64,000 bases of DNA from Chionoecetes opilio (Eukaryota > Arthropoda > Malacostraca > Decapoda > Majidae): positions 32,501 to 96,500 of the forward strand of contig JACEEZ010007216.1 in the NCBI GenBank assembly GCA_016584305.1. The letters run 5' to 3'. Each line of letters opens with the position of its first letter. Positions within the stretch are counted from its first letter, which is position 1. The position numbers and the translations under genes were made by a program. The notes below the pieces were generated by a model. The model was not told the DNA's origin. It saw only the letters and a program-made list of their open reading frames with translations, and did no database searches. Below, piece after piece: positions 56,182 to 64,000 of this stretch.

Positions 56182-56594
56182 GACACAACTTCGTCTACCT
56201 TCAGCTTAATGTGTCCCAGCATGTAACCTGTTATCAGTCCCACCCTCAACTCAAACCTGTTGTTCATGATCAACAAAATCCAAGTGTTGCATCATTTAAC
56301 ACACACTTCTTTTATAAGGGGAGTCCAGGCAAATAGCGCAGGCTTACATCCAAAAATAGGCCTTGAAATGCAGGAAATATATCTATTTTCAAAAAACAAG
56401 GACTATACTCAGACCCTTGAAAAAATACATATACAGGGACAGGATACACTGGTACAGGTAAATTTCCCTGGTTACAGGGAATAAGGGGCAAGTTCATGAA
56501 ACCCGGCATGACGAATTGTGGTTACTGAATGTTTGCATAAACAGTCCCTGGCACTTGGTGTGCTTCTTGGCCTGAGCCACGGCGCGGGACTCAC
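56182..56594. other. No gene recognised (transporter intron)
   Basis: AT-rich, with no repeats or coding signals I can support. Confidence 0.4.
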
Positions 56595-56729
56595 CTTGGT
56601 CTGGCCATGAGGGGATTGCCCTTATCACGTAGGTCTGCAGAATCAGAAACACAACTCTTAGTAAACGTGCCGAAGAATGATGAGTTGAAGGAAAATAGCA
56701 AGGCTTTCTCCGGATCACACCTCTCAGAC
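56595..56729 (-). CDS. ABCC4/MRP4-like transporter exon (TMD1 helices)
   Basis: 135 nt between acceptor CCCCTGCAG and donor GTGAGT. One frame reads LRGVIRRKPCYFPSTHHSSA, RLLRVVFLILQTYVIRAIPS. LRG and VVFLILQTYV align with MRP4 blocks (LRGMN, IIVFVTFTTYV). Another frame ends GNPLMARP, which aligns better with the following GxxxTA segment, so a one-base slip is likely between them. The phases do not join cleanly to either neighbour as read. A small missing exon, a consensus error or pseudogene decay could explain this. Confidence 0.55.
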
Positions 56730-57218
56730 CTGCAGGGGAGGGGCAGGGAAAGGGGTGCAGGATCCCGACAAACAGGCCAGGCAAACAACACAGGACAAGC
56801 ATATATGATTGCCAGAAAGGTGGTCGGTAACAGTCAAAAAAACCTTTGAGGGTCTCTAGAATACCGATGAAGGGTTTAATATAATAGATTCAGAGGTGGT
56901 AGTAGATGAGAATGATGATGATGATGATGATTACCAATGATTAGTAAAGTAGTAGATACAATACAGGCCTACCATCCGGGCCTTAGTAGTCATTGCCTAT
57001 AGGCACTATAGGCAGAAAAAGAAAAGAAAAAAAAAGATAAATTATTTATCAACATTTACTGCCGGTCGTAAAGTTGAACAGTCGTAAGTTGCGTAGGTCG
57101 TAAGTAGGTGAATATTTGTAATATGTAGATGATAAGTAATAGTACATACCAATAATGATAGCAATGAAGATTTATATAGTAGTAATTAATGTAGTAGATG
57201 TAGATAAGTAATAGTAGA
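56730..57218. other. Transporter intron with simple repeats
   Basis: (GAT)n at 56911-56935, a SINE-tail remnant (GCCTATAGGCACTATAGGCA) at 56993-57035 followed by A-rich sequence, then AT-rich sequence. No exon. Confidence 0.5.
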
Positions 57219-57220
57219 TA

Positions 57221-57713
57221 CAGGTTGAAGTTCCCAAACTCGGCATCCCAAGACTCGGCAACACCCAAAACTCGGCTATGGTTCCGGATTTTCCAAAACA
57301 CGGCAGAACACCCAAAACCCGGCGCGTAGTTGCCGGGTCGGCCGCTAGGTGCCACCACACTAGGCCGCTTGGTTTCTCCCGCCGATTTGTTTGTTGTTAT
57401 TGTTCAGTGGTGTTGTGACTGTAGAGTTGTGTACACTGTTATTTTGTGTACTTCTACAGGTCTGTTATTGGTATTATGGCTCCCAAACGTCCAGGAACAC
57501 CTACTGGTGGAAGTGAAAAGAAAAGGAAGAACAATGTGTTAACTAGTTCTGAGAAAATTGACGTTTTGAAGAAGTTGGATGGCGGAACCTCAGTTTTTCA
57601 GTGATTTTCATGCTTTTTTTCCCCTTAATATATCTACGTTCTAAAAGTCGGAAAATTCCATTACTCGGCTCGGCGCTGGTCCCGAGGTTGCCGAGTTTGG
57701 GACCTTCAACCTG
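57221..57713 (+). mobile_element. Pogo/Tigger-type MITE carrying a transposase first exon (copy 2)
   Basis: 493 bp, same termini as the 7343 copy (CAGGTTGAAGTTCCCAAACT and complement), TA on both sides. ATG at 57476 gives MAPKRPGTPTGGSEKKRKNN, SSEKIDVLKKLDGG, running a few residues further (TSVFQ, stop) than copy 1 because 29 bases missing there are present. It ends 28 bases from the transporter exon at 57742. Confidence 0.9.
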
Positions 57714-57741
57714 TACCAACAATGACACTCATGGCACCTAC

Positions 57742-57898
57742 TCCCTGGCTGCCTCCAGGATGCCCATGAAGAGCTTCTCCCAGGTGAACATCTTGATGGC
57801 CCGCATGGCGCTGATGACGGCGTGGGTGCTGCGGATGCGCCGGTCTGTGCACATGGCCGTGGCATGGCGCAGCCTGGAGAACGCCTTGCCCATCACGC
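57742..57898 (-). CDS. ABCC4/MRP4-like transporter exon (cytoplasmic loop of TMD1)
   Basis: 157 nt, acceptor CTCCTCTAG, donor GTAGGT. Encodes VMGKAFSRLRHATAMCTDRR, IRSTHAVISAMRAIKMFTWE, KLFMGILEAAR. GK-F--LR--TA--TD-RIR---VI--MR-IKM--WE is the highly conserved loop of the ABCC membrane domain (human MRP4: GKLFSSLR, TDARIRTMNEVI, IRIIKMYAWEK, from memory). GC-rich with strongly biased codons compared with the AT-rich surroundings, which supports a real selected exon. The first exon of the gene in the direction of transcription must lie beyond the window or in unrecognised sequence above 57.9 kb. Confidence 0.9.
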
Positions 57899-57978
57899 CT
57901 AGAGGAGAGCAAAGGTAAAGGAGCCCAATGCATTAATTGTTAATACATCATTCAATTATATTATGAGAGGAGATTGAA

Positions 57979-58199
57979 GCTATTAACCCCTTGAAACCCA
58001 GAGCGTAATTTTCATTGTAATTTGGGTAACATTAGACGATTTTTAGTGACTATAAGCAATGTTTTATAGCTACGACCTGTTTAGTATCCTTGTCCACTAG
58101 CTAATTTGGTATACGTATTCAGTTACTTTTCGTAATTTTACGGCTAACAACATACGAATTCATATAGCCAAGGAAAGACCTGGGCGTGAAGGTGTTAAT
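57979..58199 (+). mobile_element. TTAA-target MITE, copy 1
   Basis: TTAACCCCTTGAAACCCAGA at the left and GGCGTGAAGGTGTTAA at the right. The interior GACCTGTTTAGTATCCTTGT and GTTACTTTTCGTAATTTTA is shared with copies at 58625 and 59007. TTAA targets are typical of piggyBac and Kolobok. No coding part. Confidence 0.8.
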
Positions 58200-58333
58200 A
58201 GAAGGAATAATAGAGGAAATAATAGAGGAATGGTAAAGAATAATAGAGGAAGTAATAGATGCATGGCAAAGGAAGTATAAATGGTAGATGGAAGGAATAA
58301 TAGAGGAAAGGTCAAGAAATCCTTTGTATACAC

Positions 58334-58475
58334 CAATATCATCTCTCATAATAATCTCTCTCTATATATAATCCCAATATCATCTCTCCTAATAATCTCT
58401 CTCTCTATATAATCTCAATATCATCTCTCATAATAATCTCTCTCTATATATAATCTCAATATAATCTCTCAATCT
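58334..58475. repeat. ~48-bp tandem repeat, 3 copies
   Basis: CCAATATCATCTCTCATAAT then AATCTCTCTCTATATATAAT recurs with small length changes. Confidence 0.8.
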
Positions 58476-58624
58476 TCTCATAATATAATTGACTGTAGAA
58501 ATAGTATATATATCTTTGTACACGCCAAGCCACTAATATAGCATTCTCTTATATTATGAGAAGAGATTGATTGTCACTCAAGAGGCATAGAGTAAGGGGC
58601 GATCTGATAGAAGTTTTGAAATGG

Positions 58625-58890
58625 TTAACCCTTTGAGACCCAAAACGTAATTTCCATTGTAATTTGGGTACCATTAGACAACTTTTAGTGACTATAAGCA
58701 ATGTTTTATAGCTATGACCTGTTTAGTATCCTCGTCGACTAACTAATTTGACTAACTAATTTGTCACTTCAGTTACTTTTCGTAATTTTAAGGCTAACAA
58801 CAGACAATTTTTTATAGCATTAATATAGCATTTTATAGCATTTTATATTATTAAAGGAAAGATCTGGGCTTGACCGTGTGCAGGGGTTAA
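58625..58890 (+). mobile_element. TTAA-target MITE, copy 2
   Basis: TTAACCCTTTGAGACCCAAA to GTGCAGGGGTTAA. Internally enlarged by duplications of ACTAATTTGACTAACTAATTT and ATAGCATTTTATAGCATTTTA. Its left flank (GTTTTGAAATGG) and right flank (AATTACACTCACTC) are not adjacent in the LINE, so this copy marks a recombination joint. Confidence 0.75.
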
Positions 58891-59006
58891 AATTACACTC
58901 ACTCATGACGCGTAGAGTAAGGGGCGATCTGATAGAAGTTAGACCGAGGAAAGGTAAGGACCACCAATCCATTACTATATCATTCAATTATATCATGAGA
59001 ACAGAT

Positions 59007-59227
59007 TGAAGCTATTAACCCCTTCACGCCCAGATCTTTCCTTGGCTATAAAACATTGTCTGTTGTTAGCCATAAAAATAACAAAAAGTAACTGAATATA
59101 CCAAATTAGTTAGTGGACAAGCATACTAAACAGGTCATAGCTATTGAATATTGCTTATATTCACTAAAAAAGTGTCTAATGATAGCAAATTTACAATGGA
59201 AATTACGTTCTGGGTCTCAAGGGGTTA
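59007..59227 (-). mobile_element. TTAA-target MITE, copy 3, inverted
   Basis: TTAACCCCTTCACGCCCAGA to GGGTCTCAAGGGGTTAA, the reverse orientation of copies 1 and 2. Removing it with one TTAA restores the LINE frame LKLLKLHSLE. Confidence 0.85.
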
Positions 59228-59458
59228 AAATTACATTCACTCGAGAGGCTCAGAGTAAGGGGCGATCTGATAGAATTTTTTAAGTGGATAAAGAGATATA
59301 ATAAAGGCGATGTAGGAAAAGTTAGGCTAGTAAGCAGGGTAGAACAAGAAGTCACGGATTCAAGCTGGAAAAGCATAGATTTATAAAGGAAATAGGGAAA
59401 AACTGGTTCACAAATAGGGTGGTAAATGATTGGAATGGACTCAGTAGACAGGTAGTTA

Positions 59459-59557
59459 GTACCACTGGCGAGGGCCAACCATCACAGCCCTCAAATGAAC
59501 CTCCAGGGCCTGCCATCCCACCCCTGGAGCTCACTGCCTACACGCGCTATAGGCATG
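59459..59557 (+). mobile_element. SINE 3' part inside the CR1-like LINE
   Basis: ACCACTGGCGAGGGCCAACC through CGCTATAGGCATG, with its poly-A tail at 63704-63729 beyond the nested element. AGTTAGT precedes it (59452-59458) and follows the tail (63730), a target duplication. Confidence 0.85.
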
Positions 59558-59828
59558 CAGTCAAACCTCGATATAACGGACTAAAGGGGGGGAGGAGTGG
59601 TCCGTTAAAGCCGATTGTCCGTTATAGCGAGGGTATTTTCCCAAGGGTGGAAAAATATATGAAAAAAACTGAATAATTGTGAAATAAATGAGAAATAATC
59701 ACAAACACAACCAGACTGTGTAGCTATGTCGGGAGGTAAACAGTGACTGGCACTACATGCTGAATTTGGTCCGCTCCTACACGTGAAATAAATTAAAAAT
59801 AATCACAAACACAGCCCGACCGTGTAGC

Positions 59829-62800
59829 TAGTCAAGCTCATAGTGCGGTATGTAATGTTAGGAAAAGGGCTCCCGTAGGATTTATGTGCTAAAATTTATT
59901 GTTTTGCAGTTCTGGCTTCTATAGGTATCAGATTAACAGAAAAATATGGGGTCCCAATTTTCAGACCCCTTACCCCCCTTTTGGGGGTCACTTCCCTTTT
60001 GGGGCCCCCCGGCACTGACCATGCACCTATCTCCGCCAATGATTGACCGATTTTCATAATTTGAGTATCCTTTTGTAGGTTTTCAGGTATGCCGAGTCGA
60101 TTTATAGCACTCAAAAAGCAACCGGAAGTGTCCTTATAGCACTTCCGGTTCAGATTTAGCACTTTCGGTTCAGAGTATAGGGTCTAACTCCATTTTTTCT
60201 TTTTCAGGCATGTTGAAGAAGCAGTTTTGAGCTCAGTCAGATATACCCTGTGAACTGAGATCGTGGTAGTATCGCCAATATGTCGGAGGAGGACGGAGTT
60301 TGCGTGATCTGTAAAGAAGGTGCCACATCAAAGAAGCGATTGGTGAACAATCCGGTCATGACAGATGAAATTTTACAACACTGTCAAGAGAGAGTGTCTC
60401 TTGGTGATACTGAAAGTGACATTCATAGACTACTAAATTACTTGTCAGGTTTAAATGAAGGAAAACTCAAGTACGTTCGGTATCATAGTGAATGTCGGAA
60501 ACCTATCGTCAACAAGAACAAGATTGAACGTCTTAGGAAGAGATCCCGAACCGATTCACCTGTCTGCGCTCCACGAGGACCGGGGCGACCTTCAAGTGCT
60601 GTGGGATCTGTTCGGCCAAAGCGGTCAAAGACTATTCCAAAGGAACAAGTGTGTCTATTTTCCAACTGTGACTTCTGTCCCAAGAATGACTCAGAGCCAC
60701 TGCACCGTGTTCTTACTGACTCACTGGGTAAAACACTCCTACAGATCAAGCAGAAAACCCCAGATGACCATGTTAGAGTTTCAGTAGCGGACCTTGAAGA
60801 ACCCGGCGACGCATCAGCTCTTGAAAAGCACTATCATCGGACAAGTTTGCGCTCTGCACAGCGAATATCAACGAGGACAGATCACAGTAATGTGCCACTC
60901 ATTCGCTCAGTATGTGATGCACAATTGGTCCTCGCTATTCAAAAAACACCTTGAGTGACGAGGATGTTACACTGAGCATGGCTGAGGTAAATGATGCCTA
61001 CTTGTCAATTTTGAAAAGATACCGTGTGGATGTAAATGCGAGTGAGAACTATCGGAAATACCTCAAAAGACTCATCAGCGAGCGCCTTCCAGAAGTGAAG
61101 TTTGTCACATCACTAAGACGGAATGAGCCTGACCGTCTTGTGCTCTCCACTGCAGTCACGATGGCCATGGATTACAGGTCCTCAATGATGAATGATGATG
61201 AGATAGTTGGTCACCTGAAGAATGTCGCCAACCTTCTGCGAGAAGAGATGCTGCAACAACGCAGTTGGTCGTTTACAGGCAGCTTCAGTAATTTTGAAAA
61301 TCCGTCTTTACTCCAGTTCTTCATGAGTCACCTCCTCTTTGGTAGCCATGTTGTCAAAGTGTCCGGAATACGAGACCAGGAGGTGGACAAAACTGTCGAC
61401 GTTTCATGCCAGTTCCTTGTCCAAAATACTCGGACTGATCGCCAGGTGAAACATCAGACAAAGAAAGACAGTGCCTTCCGACAAACAGTCCAGACCCCTC
61501 TGTCAATCGGTCTTCCCCTTGCTGTTCATTCTAGAGTGCGTGACAAGAATCTTGTTGAAAACCTCTCAGCTGTGTATATTGGAAGTGACTACCTTCACAT
61601 TATTGACTTAGAGAAACGAGTTGAGCAGAGTGTTCTCCAGCGGATGAAGGAGGCTGGTGGATTTTGTCTCCCAAACTTTGTCAAGAAAGGCCTGAACACA
61701 TGGTTTGCGATCGATAATATTGACCTCCTGGAAGACACCGACGGGGCAAGGAACCTTCCATGGCACAGTGGTTGTCATGTTCCAGCAAGATAAGATGGAG
61801 AGTTCATGAACCGACCACTTGAAATACCAGAAAAGCTTCTCTCACAAAAGCCTCTGGCCTTTGACGTGAACATGGTGCAAGAACAAGTCATCAAAACCAC
61901 TCCATTGAGATTATCGGTCTATGAAATGGGAAAGAGGAAGAATATTCTGAGCAAAGACTTCACTCACACCTGGGCACTTGCAAACTACCTTGGAACTGAT
62001 GATGGCACGGATATGATTGTGGATTTCACTGAAACTGAGTCAGCGAAGGAACAAACACAGGACAGTGACATGCAAAGGAATCAGGAAGAGTGCCCCCATG
62101 AGAGCACTCCCAGTCGACACTATACTATCAGTCAAGGAACAAGCAAACCAACCAGGGAAATTGGTCAAGAAAGATGTGATGCCAACTTGGGCTGCTACCA
62201 AATCTCTGCTGTTATCCCAGTCATCCGACAGCCCAACACGCACGAATGTAGAGGTGATCGCTCCATTATTCAAGACCACACCCACTGACTATGGGACTCT
62301 TTACACTGTTCTTCGGTTAGCCCAGGGAATCTCTGCCACTATCATTGGTCCACAGAGAAAAACTTTGATAACACTGGACCTGGACCTATATTCACGTGCT
62401 TTGAGAATTCAGCAGTCAGTTGGGGACACCAATTGGATCCTAAGGGCAGGAGCTCTCCATATTGCATTTGCTGCTTTACATGCTCTCGGGCAAACGATAG
62501 ATGGCAGTGGCCTGGATATATGTGCCATTGAAAGTGGTGCATACACATCAGCAGCCCTTCGTGGGATCTTCAGTGGCAAAGCATACAAAAGAGGCATCGA
62601 ATACCACATCACAATCAGTCTAGCAATTATGATGATGCGGTTTGATGTCATATTATCCACTCTTTCAAAAGGCCCAGTTAGTGTCCGGTGCAATGCTTTC
62701 AAGGACAAGCTTCATTCACATAACCCCGATATGACTGAAGACTATGAATATGAAGACAACCCTGTTAACATTATTTAAGTATGCCTAGCATAAAACGTGG

Positions 62801-63187
62801 CATGGAAAAGTAGCTTAGACGGCTTTCGTAATAGAAGCGGGTGAGAAAACAACGAAAATTAGAGGTTTCGGTTATACCAAATCTGGACGTGATAGAGAAA
62901 TTTAGATATCAGACCTGACATCAGCATCAGCAATTTAGTAGGAATCAGTAGTTCACGTGTCTGTAACAAAGAAAATGTTGAAATTTGTTGCTTAGTGTTA
63001 CCAGAGACCAATCCTGGCGGTGCCAAAAGAGGAATGACCCCCCAGAAAGGGGGTGAGGGGTCTGAAAACTGGGACCCCATCTTTTTTTTGTTAATCTCAT
63101 ACCTATAGAAGCCAGAACTGCAAAAAAATCAATTTTAGCACAAAAATCCTACGGGAATACATGGCATACCACACTATCAAGCTCTAG
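59829..63187 (+). mobile_element. Academ-like DNA transposon (tentative), N-terminal-half copy
   Basis: Terminal inverted repeats of about 180 bases: CCCGTAGGATTTATGTGCTA, GCAGTTCTGGCTTCTATAGG and GGGGTCCCAATTTTCAGACC near the left end are mirrored at 63025-63155. Outside CCCGTAGG the mirror continues as AAGCTCATAGTGCGGTATG against AGCTTGATAGTGTGGTATG, so the outer edges are estimates. The terminal repeat differs from that of the 48-kb element, so two subfamilies are present. Confidence 0.75.
60280..62778 (+). pseudogene. Academ-like transposon protein, N-terminal half
   Basis: ATG 60280: MSEEDGVCVICKEGATSKKR and KYVRYHSECRKPIV form a C-x2-C...H-x3-C zinc-binding module. Then a basic linker (RPKRSKTIPKE), CLFSNCDFCPK, and after a one-base slip in an A6 run (near 60945) VNDAYLSILKRY, LPLAVHSRVRDKNLV, LHIIDLEKRVEQSVL, GGFCLPNFVKKGLNTWFAID, NIDLLEDTDGA. 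More one-base slips occur near 61755 and 61793, and one between 62090 and 62160. It ends with LDLDLYSRALRIQQSVG, LRAGALHIAFAALHALGQ, DGSGLDI and SGKAYKRG before a stop at 62776. These blocks come in the order known to me from large uncharacterised proteins whose second half carries SSHEEADTR and the Cys cluster, which are absent here. Family name is tentative. Confidence 0.7.
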
Positions 63188-63722
63188 TGAAAGGTAAACA
63201 AACAACAAGCCAAACACAGCCGTGGCTGTCAAAAGTATTGCATATTATCATGACTAATACTCATTATTATATATATTATATGGTTGTGAAGTGCAGTTCT
63301 ATACACGTGTCACTATTTAGGTCAGTGTAGCACTGCGTGTCACCTTAGATAAGGGTGATTTAGGGTGTTGAGGTGACAGGGAGACGTAGCAGCGGCCACG
63401 CCATAACACTAATAATCACTATTTTAAACAATACACACCTTCTGCCACTAAATCACTAGCAACACAGGCTCCTTCCTTATATATCTTAATATGTGATACA
63501 TCAAAAATCCTTAAAACCCAAACATTCCAAAGTAAAATGAGAAAATAATACAATTATGTTGAGTTGACAATTCGAGCGGCGATAAGCGGTCTAATATGCA
63601 AAAAAAAAAAAATAATAATAAAAAAAAAAAAAAAGTCACGCAAATGGAGTCCGTTATATCCGAAGTCCGTTACATCGAGGTCCGTTATATCGAGGTTTGA
63701 CTGTACATGTAAAAAAAAAAAA
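63188..63722. other. Right flank of nested elements
   Basis: AT-rich pogo-element interior, two poly-A runs (63601-63634, 63711-63729) and the pogo right end. No gene. Confidence 0.5.
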
Positions 63723-63729
63723 AAAAAAA

Positions 63730-63885
63730 GTTAGTGCGGAGTCACTAGGGAGCTTTAAAAGGAGGCTGGATAATTTTATGGATGGGGATGAAAGGTGGAT
63801 GTAGGTAGTGTTAAGTAGCAGGAACTACCACGTGTAGGTCTCCTAGCCTCTTATAGCTTCCTTATGTTCTTATGTTCTTATGTAA
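63730..63885 (+). mobile_element. CR1-like LINE 3' end with octamer tail
   Basis: Resumes the frame left at 59458: VSAESLGSFKRRLDNFMDGD, ERWM, stop, then GGAACTACCACGTGTAGGTC, CTTATGTTCTTATGTTCTTA. The TTATGTTC octamer tail is CR1-like. Confidence 0.85.
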
Positions 63886-63900
63886 CTATACTACCTATGG

Positions 63901-63989
<89 letters not shown>

Positions 63990-64000
63990 TTACTACTACT
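63901..64000. repeat. (CTA)n microsatellite, runs off the window
   Basis: About 33 CTA triplets with CCA and TTA interruptions. Confidence 0.97.

Larger units (their letters stand above)
57940..59458 (+). mobile_element. CR1-like LINE fragments, partly triplicated, with TTAA MITEs
   Basis: Blocks at 57960-57978, 58548-58624, 58891-59006 and 59228-59458 encode repeated versions of RLKLLKLHSLE, VRGDLIEFFKWIKRYNKGD, VGKVRLVSRVEQEV, IGKNWFTNRVV and DWNGLSRQVVS, the C-terminal end of a CR1-like polyprotein. The recurrence of the same block beside each MITE suggests local duplication. The 3' end follows at 63723 after a nested insertion. Confidence 0.75.
59558..63703. mobile_element. Pogo-type element ends flanking an Academ-like element
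   Basis: CAGTCAAACCTCGATATAAC starts at 59558 and CGTTATATCGAGGTTTGACTG-type sequence ends at 63703, followed by TA. Subterminal GTCCGTTATAGCGAGG and CCGTTATATCCGAAGTCCGT are pogo-typical. It has no pogo transposase. Its interior from 59829 to 63187 belongs to the Academ-like element. Confidence 0.8.

Overview
The window looks like intergenic and intronic DNA from a large, transposon-rich invertebrate genome. I infer an arthropod, most likely a decapod crustacean. The grounds are long dinucleotide microsatellites, tRNA-headed SINEs, many pogo/Tigger-type and hAT-type elements, BEL/Pao and CR1/Jockey-like retroelements, and introns with GT..AG borders. Nothing indicates a prokaryote, so no operons or ribosome binding sites are expected. 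Genus cannot be decided. Two single N bases (27152, 42455) and many one-base slips in homopolymers suggest an imperfect consensus, so some 'broken' reading frames may be assembly errors.

Layout. 0-4.6 kb: diverged repeats, a 45-bp minisatellite, pogo ends, a Tigger transposase tail and a reverse-strand SINE. 4.7-7.15 kb: the only long intact unique ORF, an 819-codon pogo-type transposase relative that has lost two of the three expected catalytic aspartates, so a candidate domesticated gene. 7.3-10.4 kb: a MITE carrying a transposase first exon, and a 1.15-kb 35-bp array. 10.7-13.6 kb: a foldback Tigger-like element with a near-identical copy inserted into its own SINE. 15.1-15.7 kb: the cysteine-rich C-terminus of an Academ-like transposon protein. 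16.3-22.0 kb: reverse-strand BEL/Pao elements broken by a solo LTR, a 44-bp minisatellite inside a terminal-inverted-repeat (TIR) element, and a loose Academ-like TIR. 22.5-26.1 kb: two exons of a Myb/SANT-like gene with a repeat-filled intron.

26.8-31 kb: microsatellites and LINE tails. 31.2-35.2 kb: a pogo-type element split by a hAT (ZBED5/Buster-like) element. 35.8-38.8 and 43.6-46.6 kb: two copies of a Tc1/mariner-like (DUF4817-type) transposon, each with a small opposite-strand ORF. 38.9-42.2 kb: a MITE with about 40-bp near-perfect TIRs and four copies of an AT-rich unit, two forming a giant palindrome, flanked by TGACGTCA sites. 48.0-52.2 kb: an Academ-like element holding the C-terminal half of its protein.

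53.0-57.9 kb, reverse strand: four exons of an ABCC4/MRP4-like ABC transporter, the clearest host gene. Transposons press on its exons: a LINE tail forms one splice acceptor, and a minisatellite beside a hAT end has copied one splice donor eight or more times. 58-64 kb: a nest in which a CR1-like LINE is entered by a SINE, the SINE by a pogo-type element, and that by a second Academ-like element holding the N-terminal half of the protein. The window ends in a (CTA)n microsatellite.

The best candidates for something new are the catalytically altered pogo-derived gene at 4.7 kb, the Academ-like family scattered as complementary fragments, the splice-donor array in the transporter, and the mariner-like element with a conserved opposite-strand ORF.
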